From assembly GCF_950295315.1 (NCBI RefSeq), contig NC_080165.1, positions 3,791,734 through 3,855,733 on the forward strand: a DNA stretch of 64,000 nucleotides. The letters are read 5' to 3'. The notes beneath the pieces were generated by a model, which did no database searches, was not told the origin of the DNA, and saw nothing but the letters and a program-made list of their open reading frames with translations. This document shows, one piece after another, positions 20,345-30,984 of the stretch; the stretch's first letter is position 1; each line of letters starts with the position of its first letter. The DNA comes from Erinaceus europaeus (lineage: Eukaryota; Chordata; Mammalia; Eulipotyphla; Erinaceidae). The position numbers and the translations under genes are program-made.

Positions 20345-21060
20345 CTTTTTTTGATCTACCTTATTATTTATTTTTTATTTATTTTTATTTATAAACTAGA
20401 AACACTGACAAGACCATAGGATAAGAGGGGTACAATTCCACACAATTCCCACCACCAGAACTCCGTATCCCATCCCCTCCCCTGATAGCTTCCTTATTCT
20501 TTATCCCTCTGGGAGCATGGACCCAGGGTCATTGTGGGATGCAGAAGGTGGAAGGTCTGGCTTCTGTAATTGCTTCCCCACTGATCATGGGCGTTGACAA
20601 GTGGATCCATACTCCCAGCCTGTCTCTCTCTTTCCCTAGTGGGATGGGCTCTGGGGAGGTGGAGCTCCAGGACACATTAGTGAGCTCATGGGGTCATCTG
20701 CCCAGGGAAGTCTAGTTGGCATCATTGTAGCATCTGGAGCCTACTATCTGAAAAAAAGAGTCAACATATAAAGCCAAACAAATTGTTGGCTAATCATGAA
20801 CCTAAAGGCTGGAATATTGCTGAAGATTTGGGGTCTCCATTTTGAAGATAGCTAGTAGGTCTATTTCAGGTATATTCCAAGGAGCCCATGACTATACTAG
20901 TTTTTGTCTGAGATTAACATCTAAAACGCAGGGGGACTCGAGTTATTGTCTGGGGAGATGGTGTCATAGTTGGAAAAAAGGACTAGAAAGCTGCCTCAGG
21001 GAAGAGAGTAGCTCCCAAATATGGGAAAAATATACAAATACTGTTAACCAGGCCATTTCT
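20345..21060 (-). mobile_element. L1 3'UTR, minus strand
   Basis: Starts with (TTTA)n tail complement and ctagaaacactgacaagaccatagg, and follows the copy at 5516 through ggatggcatc/tcattgtagcatctgg and tcatgaacctaaaggctgg to gctgcctcagggaagagag. Cut off before the deeper UTR seen at 6280-6640. Confidence 0.85.
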
Positions 21061-22140
21061 ATTTTTTTTTTTACTCTTAACTTTAACCTTAACCTCACCC
21101 ATGTATTTTCAATCAAGTTAAGTCTCCCCTTTACTATCTGGGGCTACATAAGTCTTACATACAGTAAGATTTAAAATTAATGAAAAATAATTAGAAACTA
21201 AGCCAACATCATTGTCCTTTGAATTCATAATTAGTCTCATAGACTTCACCTCATACTGTATTTAATTATTTTCTTTAATTGAGTATTTAGTCCTGGATGA
21301 AAATGCAAATAGAGTACAGCACAATAATAGGAGCTCAGAAACTTTGCGATAAAAATGACTTCTGAAAGATTACTCAAAATGTATTTAAAATTGTGTACGT
21401 TAGCTAAAAATACACCGACATGCCTGCTTTGCTGGCCTGTCCCTTCTATCCCCTGTCTGCTGTCACTGAATGGTCTCATCTTCTATTCAATCTCCTAGTT
21501 TATTTGATGCCACTTTCGAGGAGATTGTTTTTTACAGAGCTAGATGATGTGGTGGCAAACCACAAGAAACACTAAAAGGTCAAAGGCAGGAAAGTAGGGT
21601 TTTTTTGTGTTTTTTTTTTTTTCGAACAGAAGTAAAAATGACTTTAGCCTTCTGCAGTGCTTCACTTTCATGCTTTTTATATTGGTTTGGTCAGGAAATA
21701 CATCTCATTCACATTGATCATTCCAGGACATGCCATCAGGATAGACATCGCAGTGTTCAAAAATAAATCAGATGGACACCAGCGGACATCAGGAAAGAAT
21801 TCTGAGTTTCCAGCAGTCTGTCGCCTGTGTGTTAATGTCAACTTGCAGGAAATAAATAGAAGAAAGTCAACATGAATGCAATGGTTGTTGTGAAAAGAAC
21901 ACGCTAAGTACGGTGACTATTTAAGATGTTTCTTTTTAAGGAGATCATTTCCCCACTTAATAATAAGTGTGCCAAGACTATGCTTCTTCTCAGCATGCAA
22001 TTCTCACCTTTCCTCTTGATTAATATTATTTCATATTACATTTACTTTTAATCTTTTGCAAGAATAAATTCAGGACACTATGAGCAATGTATCTGTCCCA
22101 TCTATGCTTACCTCTAGAGTTTGTCTTAGTCTTTAAAATT
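21061..22140. other. Unassigned sequence
   Basis: About 1.1 kb with no recognised gene or repeat. Poly-T at 21601-21622. Open frames at 21246-21479 and 21657-21875 have no known motif. Confidence 0.5.
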
Positions 22141-22144
22141 ATAT

Positions 22145-22350
22145 GTGGAGAGGCCAGGTGTCTGTGTAGCTGGCTGAGCACATGTTATAATGTGCAAGGA
22201 CCCAGGTTCAAGCCCCCAGGTCCCAGCTGCAGGGGGAAAGCTTTGCGAGTGTTGAAGCAGTGCTGCAGGTGACTCTGTCTCTATCAACTCTTTCCTTCTA
22301 GGTGTCTGGCTGTCTCTATCTAGTAAATAAAGAAAGAAAATAAAAATTAA
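22145..22350 (+). mobile_element. SINE-B, plus strand
   Basis: Head ggagaggccaggtgtctgtgtagctggctgagc, B box GGTTCAAGCCC, cccaggtcccagctgcagggggaaagc, tail AAATAAAGAAAGAAAATAAAAAT. Confidence 0.9.
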
Positions 22351-22500
22351 AAATAAGAAAAAAGTTGTCTGTGCCATACTATCCACTTTTCATTTTATTC
22401 TTTTTAACCGTCTTTATTATAATCCACTAAACCTTTTTTAAAAATAATACAATATATAGAAGTTAAAAGTGTCAATGAGGAATCTGGTGTTATTTGTTAC

Positions 22501-22529
22501 ACACACACACACACATATATATATATATG
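22501..22529. repeat. (CA)n(TA)n microsatellite
   Basis: Short CA run passing into TA. The flanking 22351-22716 is AT-rich and unassigned. Confidence 0.9.
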
Positions 22530-22702
22530 TTTCTTCTTTCATGAGATTGTCTTTTTTTATATAATCAGAAGCTCTGATTTCTAAAGAGACAATCTGTAAT
22601 AATCAGCCATTATTTACTTTTTCATGAATTTTTGTGACATGTCAAATCATTTTTCGAGAAGCAATTATTTGTCCAATATAAACTCATGGAATAAAGAAGG
22701 TT

Positions 22703-23034
22703 AAAAGTACAAAATTGGGAGTTGGGAGGTAGCACAGCGGGTTAAGCGCACGTGGCAGAAAGCGCAAGGACCGGCGTAAGGATCCAGGTTCGAGCCTCCG
22801 GCTCCCCACCTGCAGGGGAGTCGCTTCACAGGCGGTGCAGCAGGTCTGCAGGTGTCTGTCTTTCTCTCCCCCTCTCTGTCTTCCCCTCCTCTCTCCATTT
22901 CTCTCTGTCCTACCCAACAAGGACATCAACAACAATAACTACAACAGTAAAAAACAAGGGAAACACAAGGGAAAATAAATAAACATAGAAAAAATTTAAA
23001 AAAAGAAAAAGAAACGCTAATAAAAGTACACAAT
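22703..23034 (+). mobile_element. SINE-A with TSD, plus strand
   Basis: The element runs about 22717-23020: gggagttgggaggtagcacagcgggttaagcg, GGTTCGAGCC, complete CT body, A-rich tail. Flanks taaaagtacaaaat (22702-22715) and taaaagtacacaat (23021-23034) differ at one site. Confidence 0.95.
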
Positions 23035-23395
23035 CCCACACAGCTGGGCTATTCTTGTTTTTAAGGCATTTTAATGCATGTCATTCATGGGTATGCAATT
23101 CTATAGAAAATCTCCGTGAGATCCCTAATAGAACATCTCTGTCTTCTCAGATCTGTTGAAGAGCTGGGGCCGGGGTAGGCAGGGAAGATCTGATCAAATT
23201 TTCAAGTTTGAGAAAAAAAGTGCCTCAAAGTATCTGAATAATAGATAAGGAAAATTATTTAAATCTGATTTAATTTCTCATCCCCCCCCCAAATACTTCT
23301 CTGTGGAGAGGAAGTATAAACTCATGATAAAACAGTCAAAGCCCCCAAATAATACAGTATTTCCTGAGCCCTTGTAAACTATCAATACCTCATGT
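23035..23395. other. Unassigned sequence
   Basis: About 360 bp with a C9 run at 23282-23290. No gene seen. Confidence 0.5.
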
Positions 23396-23397
23396 TA

Positions 23398-23574
23398 TTT
23401 TTTAAATCTATTATTGGGTAGAGACAGACAGAAATTGAGAGGGGAGGCAGGATAAAGAGAAACACCTGCAGCCCTGCTTCACCACTCATGAAGCTTTCTC
23501 CCTGCATGGGGCTTGAACCCTGGTCCTTGAACACTGTAGTGTGAGCAGCTAACCAGGTGTGCCACCTCCTGGCC
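23398..23574 (-). mobile_element. SINE-B, minus strand
   Basis: ttttttaaatctattattgggtagagacagacag, gagaggggagg, gcttgaaccctggtccttg, ending gtgccacctcctggcccc. Slightly shortened body. Confidence 0.9.
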
Positions 23575-23765
23575 CCTCAATATTTCATATTATTAAGACT
23601 GAATGGTGAGAGCTTTTTCTCTAAAATGCTCGCCCCTCCAATGTCTGTTTCTTCCTGCTGACTAACTCTGCTCTACCCAAGCTGCACATTCCTGTTGCAC
23701 CATCTAGGAAGCTTCACTGAGCCTTCCACTTGTTCTGTGTTCTACCTTGCACTTCAGGCGTGGAC

Positions 23766-24853
23766 TTCTGACAGCATTTTTTTTATTTATTTTTAATTTA
23801 TTTTCTATTTAAGAAAGGATAAATTAACAAAACCATAGGAAGCAACCCAGGTGCCCAACAACAGATGAGTGGCTGAGAAAGCTGTGGTATATATACACAA
23901 TGGAATACTATGCAGCTATCAAGAACAATGAACCCACCCTCTCTGACCCATCTTGGACAGAGCTAGAAGGAATTATGTTAAGTGAGCTAAGTCAGAAAGA
24001 TAAAAATGAGTATGGGATGATCCCACTCATCAACAGAAGTTGAGAAACAAGATCTGAAAGGGAAACTAAAAGCAGGACCTGACTAAATTGAGAGTAGGGC
24101 ACCAATGTAAAAACCCTGTGGTGAGGGGTAGACATGTGGCTTCCTGGGCAGGTGGGGGTTGGGGGTGGTTGGGTGGGATGGGACACAGTCTTTTGGTGGT
24201 AGGAATGGTGTTTATGTACACTCCTAGTAAAATGTAGTCATATAAATCACTAGATAATTAATATGAAAGGGGGAAAATTAATTGTATGTCTCAAAGTTTT
24301 TAAAACACAGACTGAGTCTTTTTAATATATAGGCTGTGTATTTGATATGCGGACTCTCTCAAAAGCCTAGACAAAGTAGATCAGAGGCAACAAGTGGCAC
24401 AGCTATTTACAAGATACTGGGTACTGTACAGCAAACCATAACAAAAGGACTTTTCAAAGTTAACCCAATTACCAAATAATGTGATGATAACATTAACTAT
24501 CGATTGTCTTTTTGAACCCTAAGACAGCAGGAACCTCACATCTCCACTATAGAGCCTCTACTTCCCCCAGTCCTGGAACCCTTGGATAGGGCCCACTTTC
24601 CCGCATGCCTCTCCCAATCCATATAAAATAATATTGCATCTGCCGATCGCAACCTAATCAACACAATGATTGCCATCTCAACATGCTTCAGCTCAGACTG
24701 TGTCCAGAGACTTCAGGTGTGGAATGACAACCCCTCAGCTTCATTACTCGGGTGAGACCTTTCCTTTCATAGTATTCTGTAATTCCATCCCAGGTGCGTC
24801 ACTTTCTAACAAAGTCCCAAAACGTAGATGTAGACCAGGTTCTGATAGCATTT
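23766..24853 (-). mobile_element. Twin-primed L1 3' end (5' part inverted) with 14-bp TSD
   Basis: Flanked by ttctgacagcattt (23766-23779) and ttctgatagcattt (24840-24853), 13 of 14 identical. Left part 23780-23847 is the complement of an L1 tail and terminal UTR (TTTATTTATTTT...aaattaacaaaaccatagg). At about 23848 the direction flips: 23849-24839 reads L1 on the plus strand, with the end of ORF2 (caatggaatactatgcagctatcaa, aagtgagctaagtcagaaaga) and then 3'UTR. This is the product expected when both nicked strands prime reverse transcription. Confidence 0.85.
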
Positions 24854-25248
24854 AAAACACTGTTTTTCCATGTGCAATGTTAGGTTAAAAAGTGACTAAG
24901 CTGCAAGTTACATGACAGCAAGTTTTGTTGGATTACAGTCATCAGTGATGTTAACTCATTAGTAAGCACCTCACAGGATTTGTATATGAGTTTGTAAATC
25001 TCATTCATATTTAAGAAATCATAGAAAGTGGAGGAGCATTGAAACTTCTTTTAGAATATGATTCTGTGATTTTTTTTCCATTTCATTTGCACGGGGTAAT
25101 GATTTTCATCTTAGTGTTTGACACACAGGAAATATCTCTCCCATGCTCATGGCAGGTGCATGTATGACACAGTCTACTTCCAACTTAAGTCCTCTGATGT
25201 AGGAGGGAATAGGGTGAGATTGAGGGGTGTGGGGGGGTCCCGCAGGAT
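24854..25248. other. Unassigned sequence
   Basis: About 400 bp, no gene or repeat recognised. Confidence 0.5.
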
Positions 25249-25249
25249 T

Positions 25250-25442
25250 TTTTTTTTATTTTATCTTTCTTTATTTATTGGATAGAGACAGCCAGAATTC
25301 TAGAGGGAAGGGGGTGATAGAGAAAGAGAGACACCTGCAACACTGCTTCACCGCTTGTGAAGTTTTCCCCTTACAGGTGGGGTCTGGGGGCTCAAACCTG
25401 GGTCTTTGTGTACTTAAACAGGTGTGCCAACACCTGGCCCCT
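25250..25442 (-). mobile_element. SINE-B, minus strand
   Basis: tctttctttatttattggatagagacagccagaattctagaggg, ttcaccgcttgtgaag, gctcaaacctgggtcttt, ending ccaacacctggcccc. Confidence 0.92.
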
Positions 25443-25600
25443 GGGTCCTGAAGATTTTAAAGATGGTATTGTATCCTTTGGGACAAAGTGGATGAGACTG
25501 AAGGTGATTATGCTAAGTGAAATAAATAAAGAGGTAAAAGACAGCTATGGAGAGATTCTATTGTATATGGAATACTCACCATTCAGTCTCTTTCCTTACT
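25443..25600 (+). mobile_element. L1 ORF2 3'-end fragment, plus strand
   Basis: tgtatcctttgggacaaagtggatgagactgaaggtgattatgctaagtgaaataa is the conserved region at the end of ORF2 and start of the 3'UTR, also seen in 23930-24000 and 46960-47040. No ORF is preserved. Confidence 0.65.
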
Positions 25601-25944
25601 TTTGAGTGACACTCCACACTGCCCTACTGGTTACTTCAGGGCTTGTCAGGTAGTACTCTTCACAGAAGAGAAATGGTTGGCTGCTAAATTCTCACTACCA
25701 GTCCCTCCATCCTCTGCCCTTTTCACCTCAACCAGACTAGCTTTACTATTTTCTGATTTTTGTATTGATGTTTCAGATAACAATTTATTTGGAGAACTAG
25801 TTTTACTTCTAGCAAAGCAACAGTTGAAATTCCAGTTTTAATTGCCAAGCTGATAACTTAAAAATCTTGTGCTCTGAAAATGCATTGTTCAGTGTGGAAG
25901 CTAATGATACATATGCTTGAACTTAAATTATTAAATAACTCACA
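25601..25944. other. Unassigned sequence
   Basis: Nothing recognised. Short overlapping frames show no motif. Confidence 0.5.
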
Positions 25945-25947
25945 AAA

Positions 25948-26340
25948 GGGTGTTCATTTATTTATGACAGGAGGAAATCAGACCATCACTCTGACCTACA
26001 TGGTGCTGAGCCTCCAACTAGAGACATTATGTATGCACACCCTGTTCACTGAGCCACCTCTCAGGCCGCTAATTAAATGCAGCTTAAAATCCACCTCTTC
26101 AGGGCCTCTGCCCAAATCTCAGAGGCAGAGGACATCTACTAGACTCCAGACATCTACTGGATTCCAGTCTGAGCACTGCAGTCCTGCTGTAGAACTTTAA
26201 GTAGATATATAAGTTTCTTCGTGAGAGAGGAGGAATAGAGAAAGAGAATCAGAGAGAACACCACGATGTGAGCTCGGGACTCCATGCTGGAGCGTTCAGT
26301 AGTTCATGCATTGCACCAACAACCATTCTGACAGTCTAAT
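25948..26340 (-). mobile_element. Two decayed SINE-C-like fragments, minus strand
   Basis: 25948-26075 (ttatttatgacaggaggaaatcagaccatcactctgac ... gagccacctctcaggccgc) and about 26218-26335 (gtgagagaggaggaatagagaaagagaatcagag ... ttgcaccaacaaccattctgacag) both follow the reversed SINE-C order. Old and shortened. Confidence 0.55.
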
Positions 26341-26513
26341 TCTTTCCCCTAAAATGAAGAGTACTGAATCTAAAAATCAATGCATTATAAAATCTTAGAA
26401 AAATCCAAGAGAAGATACTGAAATAAATCACTAAGAAAGTTCATTAGGTGTTTACTCCATCTGCACCAGTACATATGTTCCATGCCAATTATCAGGCTCA
26501 CAGCTACGTATGA

Positions 26514-26605
26514 TATATGTATGTGTACATATATATGCACATATATGCATATGTACGTGTGTGTGCGTGTACATGTGTGTATATACAAGATAGAAATATA
26601 TATAA
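26514..26605. repeat. Imperfect TATG/CATG/GT repeat
   Basis: Alternating purine-pyrimidine sequence (TATGTATGTGTACATATATATGCAC...), which gives short spurious frames in both directions. Confidence 0.9.
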
Positions 26606-26637
26606 CAGAACAGTGATAGATGTTTCAAAGCACGAAG

Positions 26638-27290
26638 TCTGGAGACCAGATGGTGACACACCTGGTGGAACACACACATTACCATCTTTGAAGACCCAGG
26701 TTCAAGTCCCTTGGGAGCGCAGAAGCTTGCCTGCCTGAGCACCCGGATATTGCTAAGTTCATTCCAACACTATGGCAGAGCTCTATGGCAGAGCTGGGAA
26801 AGATATGTGAGTGGGGAAGCAGTGCTACAAGTGTCTCTCCATCTCTATGTCTCTCTTCTCTTGTCGGGCTGAGCTTCACTGACGGGAGACAGACGACCAG
26901 GGACTCATGGCTGAGCAGTATGCAGATCAGTCTTTATTCATGCGGAACGCAGCCCAATCTAAGCCAAGCTAAGCTAAACTAAACTCACAATCCTATATAT
27001 ACTCACCAAGTAGGGCAGAAACAGGATGTGAGGTAGAGAGGGTGGAGCAAAAAGTGACTGGTGCAAATCAGGGTGACTACGAGAGGGGGCGGAGCAAAAA
27101 GACATATTAAACCAATGCCCTGCAGACAAAGCAGTGCTTCCTTAACAGTGGTTATGTCAATAGAATACAGTGTTAAGCAGGAGGGATTAAACCAATGAAA
27201 CAGAAGGGGTTTTTAGAAGCAGAATTAGAAGCATACCAACATTCTCTCTTTTCCTTTCAGTCTCTGTCTCTCAACTTGTATTTAAAAAAT
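26638..27290 (+). mobile_element. SINE-B split by a solo LTR
   Basis: The first part (26638-26861) has ctggagaccagatggtgacacacctgg, GGTTCAAGTCCC and the CT-rich body up to gtctctcttctct. The second (27242-27290) resumes with ttctctcttttcctttcag...tgtatttaaaaaat. The LTR at 26862-27241 separates them. A non-SINE piece of about 60 bp around 26730-26790 may be a small insertion or divergence. Confidence 0.75.
26856..27247 (-). mobile_element. Solo LTR inside SINE-B, 6-bp TSD
   Basis: The LTR spans 26862-27241 (380 bp, minus strand), flanked by ttctct at 26856-26861 and 27242-27247. On its own strand it starts TGTTGGTATGCTTCTAATTC and ends CAGCCCGACA. TATATATA at 26994-27002 and AATAAA at 26933-26938 are in promoter/poly-A order. 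Its start matches the LTR at 54161. Confidence 0.9.
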
Positions 27291-27336
27291 AACCTCAGAA
27301 CACTGATGTAGTGTTGACAGGAAGCATCCATTGCAA

Positions 27337-27339
<3 letters not shown>

Positions 27340-27411
<72 letters not shown>
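27340..27411. repeat. (CA)n(TA)n microsatellite
   Basis: About 38 bp of CA followed by about 33 bp of TA. It directly abuts the tail of the next SINE-A and probably grew from it. Confidence 0.95.
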
Positions 27412-27650
27412 TCCCTTTTGTTGCCCTTGTTGTTTTATTGTTGTAGTTATTATTATTGTTGTTATTAATGTCATCACTGTTGGATAGGACAGATAAATGG
27501 AGAGAGGAGGGGAATACAGAGAGGGGGAGAGAAAGACAGACACCTGCAGACCTGCTTCACCATTTCTGAAGTGACTCCCGGGCAGGTGGGGAGCTGGGGG
27601 CTCGAACCGGGATCCTTACGCCGGTCCTTGCGCTTTGTGCCACCTCATGG
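27411..27650 (-). mobile_element. SINE-A, minus strand, 5'-truncated
   Basis: ttcccttttgttgcccttg, ggataggacagataaatggag, GGGGGCTCGAACCGGGATCC, ending at ctttgtgccacctcatgg. The last 30 bp of the family's 5' end are missing. Confidence 0.92.
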
Positions 27651-28165
27651 TAACTCTTATGACAAAGAAAAAAAAAGAAAAGAAGTTTAAAGTGAGAGAC
27701 TTTATATAACTCCAGTCAAGTTACTTCAACAATGTAGCCATTAGTGTGTCTTTTGAAAAGTTGGGCAATGATAAAACTCAGTTAATAAGAATATTGTAAA
27801 GGGAAAGTACAGAAAAGCATTATGAATTTATCATAATGCTTTGGATATTTTAAAGATGTTTTTATTTTTACTTAATATGAGTTCCAATGACTACTGTGTT
27901 GATTCTATTCTAGCATTTATGGTTGTCTAAGGATGTTCTGAAAGAGGAAATCAAACAATGGTAGCACAACAGTTATATTAACTGAAGACAGTGTATATAT
28001 CAGTACGTGCCATGTGCAAGGACGTAGTTTAAATACCCAGAACAACCAATACTTTCTGAACAATCTACAAACTCAAGACATTTAGGATCTACTACTCCCA
28101 ATAAAAATTACCTAATTGCTTCAGAAAAGATAGCCCCAGAAATTTAAATTTGGAGTAAGCACAAT
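27651..28165. other. Unassigned sequence
   Basis: About 510 bp, AT-rich. 27990-28110 may contain a decayed SINE (gtgcaaggacgtagtttaaatacccag), but I cannot define it. Confidence 0.5.
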
Positions 28166-28169
28166 TTCA

Positions 28170-28325
28170 TTTCTTTTAATGTATATTTTATTCCATTTAC
28201 TTATGCATTATGATAGCAGAAGGCGAATGGAAAATAGAGAAAGAGACCCAGAAAGATCACTGCTCAGCTCTGCCATAAGGTTTGCTGGAATGGACGTGGC
28301 AATATCTGGGTGCTCAGGCATGTAA
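28170..28325 (-). mobile_element. Decayed tRNA-derived SINE, minus strand
   Basis: tttattccatttacttatgcattatgatagcagaagg, agagaaagagacccagaaagatcactgctcagctctg: an agagagacccag block after a TTTATT tail, as in 57990-58130. Right end not resolved. Confidence 0.5.
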
Positions 28326-28358
28326 GTTTCTGCTCTCCCAGACTGAGTTATGCTTGGT

Positions 28359-28681
28359 ATATGACCCTATTTCTTTTTTTTTGATTATTTTATTACATTT
28401 ATTTATTTACCCTTTTGTTGCCTTTGTTCTTTTTACTGTTACTGTTGTTATTGATGTTGTCATTGTTGGACAGGACAGAGAGAAATGGAGAGAGGAGGGG
28501 AAGACAGAGAGGGGGAGAGAAAGACAGACACCTGCAGACCTGCTTCACCGCCTGGGAAGCGACTCCCCTGCAGGTGGGGAGCCAGGGGCTCGAACCGGGA
28601 TCCTTACGTAGGTTCTTGCACTTTGCGCCACGTGCACTTCACTGTTGTGCTACCACCTGACTCCCTATGACCCTATTTCTT
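28359..28681 (-). mobile_element. SINE-A with 16-bp TSD, minus strand
   Basis: The element (about 28375-28665) is flanked by TATGACCCTATTTCTT on both sides (28359-28374 and 28666-28681). It contains GGGGCTCGAACCGGGATCC and ends gctaccacctgactccc. The perfect TSD suggests a relatively young insertion. Confidence 0.96.
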
Positions 28682-28689
28682 AACATGCC

Positions 28690-28710
28690 CAAAATATATA
28701 TATATATATG
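28690..28710. repeat. (AT)n microsatellite
   Basis: About 20 bp of AT. Confidence 0.85.
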
Positions 28711-29137
28711 TCATAACAAAGTACACTGAAAAGTAGACAGCGAACAGTAAGGAAATATTTTTTTTCCTGAAAGCTATGGTTTCCTTTATAGTCTCTTCAA
28801 CAATAATTCTGCCAAAACTATATAGCAGTGTGTAAAAAAGTGAAACTAGACAACCTTGTAACATGATGTAATCAAAATGGACCAAATATCTAGATATTAG
28901 GCCAGAAACTCCAAGTTATATAGTGAAACACATTTCCTAGCTTTGCCTCATCATGGATGGAACTAGAAAGAACAAAGTTAGGCAAAATAATTAAAAAGAG
29001 AAAGATGGATACCAGATAGTATCACTCATAGATGGAATCTAAGACACAAGGACAGGCTGGGCCATACTATATGATGGTTCTGAAAAAAGACTCTAATCTT
29101 GAGGCTCCAAGGTCCCAGATTAAGAAGGAGGGAAAGT

Positions 29138-29412
29138 GGGAGTCAGGTGGTAATACAGTGGGTTAAGCGCAGGTGCTGCAAAGTTCAAGGACTAGCATAA
29201 GGATCCCAGTTCAAGCCCCTGGCTCCCCACCAACAGGGGGTTCACTTTGTAAGCGGTGAAGCAGGACTGTAGGTGTCTGTCTTTCTCTCCTCCTCTCTGT
29301 CTCCCCTCCTCTCTCAGTTTCTCTCTGTCCTATCCAACAACAATGGCATCAATGATAACAACAATAAAACAACAAGGGCAACAAAAGGGGATAAATAAAT
29401 AAATGTTAAAAA
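29138..29412 (+). mobile_element. SINE-A inside an L1, plus strand
   Basis: gggagtcaggtggtaatacagtgggttaagcg, ccagttcaagcccc, complete CT body, tail ataaataaataaatgtt, followed by a GGAAGG-rich stretch to about 29455. Confidence 0.93.
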
Positions 29413-29460
29413 CGGGAGAGAGGGAAGGAAGGAAGGAGGGAAGAAGAAGGGCAAGGGAAG
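29413..29460. repeat. (GGAA)n-like purine repeat
   Basis: Imperfect GGAAGG/GAAG units after the SINE tail. Confidence 0.85.
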
Positions 29461-29505
29461 GGACACAAAGGGAAAACACAAAGTAAAAGTTAGACAGGGT
29501 CTCCT

Positions 29506-29983
29506 GTATTCTGCTAGGCTAGCATCTAGGGCAGGAGAGATATCCAGGAACCAAGCTCTTGGTGGTAGAAATACAAATCTTTATTCATGCAGGCGCTCCA
29601 GAGTCAGGTGTGAGTGCAGCGGGTTAAGCTCCCCCTGCACGCCTGCCTTCCTCTAGGTTGGGACTCTGAAGAAGAGAAACCAGAAACAGAAGTGGCTTTT
29701 ATAGGCTAAAACCGGAAGTGGCAAGTCGGAAACAGAAATGGCTAGGAAGGGGGTGGAGAAAGGCGCAATCATGCTGGGAAGATGGAAGGTTCCTTAGCAA
29801 CTGTTGCTAGGGTTTTAGCCAGTGGGATTAATGTTACCCTGCAGGCAGGGCGGGTCTCGAGATAGAAAATAGACAGATCAACCAGTGGGGATCTTATAGG
29901 CAAAACAATGACTGTGCAAATAGGCCATCGTATCAGCAATGCAGGATGGAGCAGGGGGGCTGGCTTAATGCTGGACAGTGTTC
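29506..29983 (-). mobile_element. Solo LTR, minus strand
   Basis: The LTR spans 29512-29977 (466 bp). TGCTAGGC...GGACA on the plus strand. The flanks gtattc (29506-29511) and gtgttc (29978-29983) differ at one base, consistent with an aged 6-bp TSD. On the minus strand TATAAAA (29697-29703) and AATAAA (29580-29585) lie in order. Same family as 16991-17468. Confidence 0.85.
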
Positions 29984-30160
29984 CACCAAAGCAAAGGACT
30001 CTGGAGTGGGAAAGAAAAAGGGCAATCTTAGTGGGCTTTGGGTTCTAAATTGGATGTGAGGGTGTTTAGCAAATAACTATGATGGGGAGATGGAAAATTG
30101 TACCCATTCCTTAATAGTTGTGCCTCGACAATGAACCCCATAATGAAAAGATAAAATTAT

Positions 30161-30445
30161 CTATACTAATCTGATATTTACTTACAACAATTAAAATATA
30201 GTTAATAATAATTAGTACTTAGTGTGATCACTACATAGGCCATTTTTATTGTATTTATTTATATTCATAAAATATTTCTAAATACCGTGTTTCTACCTCC
30301 TGCCTTAGAATTCTCCATATTAAAATGCTGATGAAAGACCAGTAAGATAGTAAGGTGAGAGAATAGACTATGGGGTCCAAGTTGGAAGGTCCAATTCAAC
30401 ACTATGATGCATTTCCTTTTGACCTATTGCTTATGAGTAACTATT
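30161..30445. other. Unassigned AT-rich sequence
   Basis: Nothing recognised. Confidence 0.5.
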
Positions 30446-30446
30446 T

Positions 30447-30767
30447 CAACTGCTCTTTTTTTAAAAATATATTTTAAAAAATATTTATTTATTCTCTTTT
30501 GCTGCCCTTGTTCTTTTATTGTTGTTGTAGTTATTATTGTTGTTGTTATTGATGTTGTCATTGTTAGAACAGAGAGAAATGGGGAGAGGAGGGGAAGACA
30601 GAGAGGGGGAGAGAAAGACACCTGCAGATCTGCTTCACCGCCTGTGAAGTGACTCCCCTGCAGGTGGGGAGCCGGGGGCTCCAACTTGGATCCTAAGGCT
30701 GGTCCTTGCACTTTGCGCCATGAGCGCTTAACCTGCTGCGCCACCGCCCGACTCCCTCAACTGCTCT
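30447..30767 (-). mobile_element. SINE-A with 11-bp TSD, minus strand
   Basis: The element (30458-30756) is flanked by tcaactgctct on both sides (30447-30457 and 30757-30767). It ends ccaccgcccgactccc. The B-box complement is mutated (gctccaacttggatcc). Confidence 0.95.
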
Positions 30768-30814
30768 CTGACATTAAGTTAAAACAAATGGTTTTCTCTC
30801 TTTTAGGAGAAGTT

Positions 30815-30980
30815 ATTTATTTATTATAAAGATTTTATTTCTTTATTCATGATAAAGCTAGGAGGAGAGAGAGAAAGAACCAGACATCACTCTGGTACAT
30901 GTGCTGCCAGAGATTGAACCCAGGACCTCATGCTTGAGACTCAGGTGCCTTATCCACTGTGCCACCTCGCAGACCACATG
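30815..30980 (-). mobile_element. SINE-C, minus strand
   Basis: ttatttattataaagattttatttctttattcatg, gagagagagaaagaaccagacatcactctgg, gagattgaacccaggacctcatgcttgag, ending ccactgtgccacctcgcagacc. Nearly complete. Confidence 0.85.
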
Positions 30981-30984
30981 AAGA

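Larger units (their letters stand above)
28890..30160 (+). mobile_element. L1 3' end, plus strand, interrupted by SINE-A and a solo LTR
   Basis: 28890-29137 is the ORF2/3'UTR junction (ttgcctcatcatggatggaactag, gatagtatcactcatagatgg). It resumes at about 29412-29511 and 29984-30160 (ccaccaaagcaaaggactctgg, aatagttgtgcctcgacaatgaacc). Between them lie a SINE-A (29138-29412) and a solo LTR (29512-29977). The order of insertion is therefore L1 first. Confidence 0.7.
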
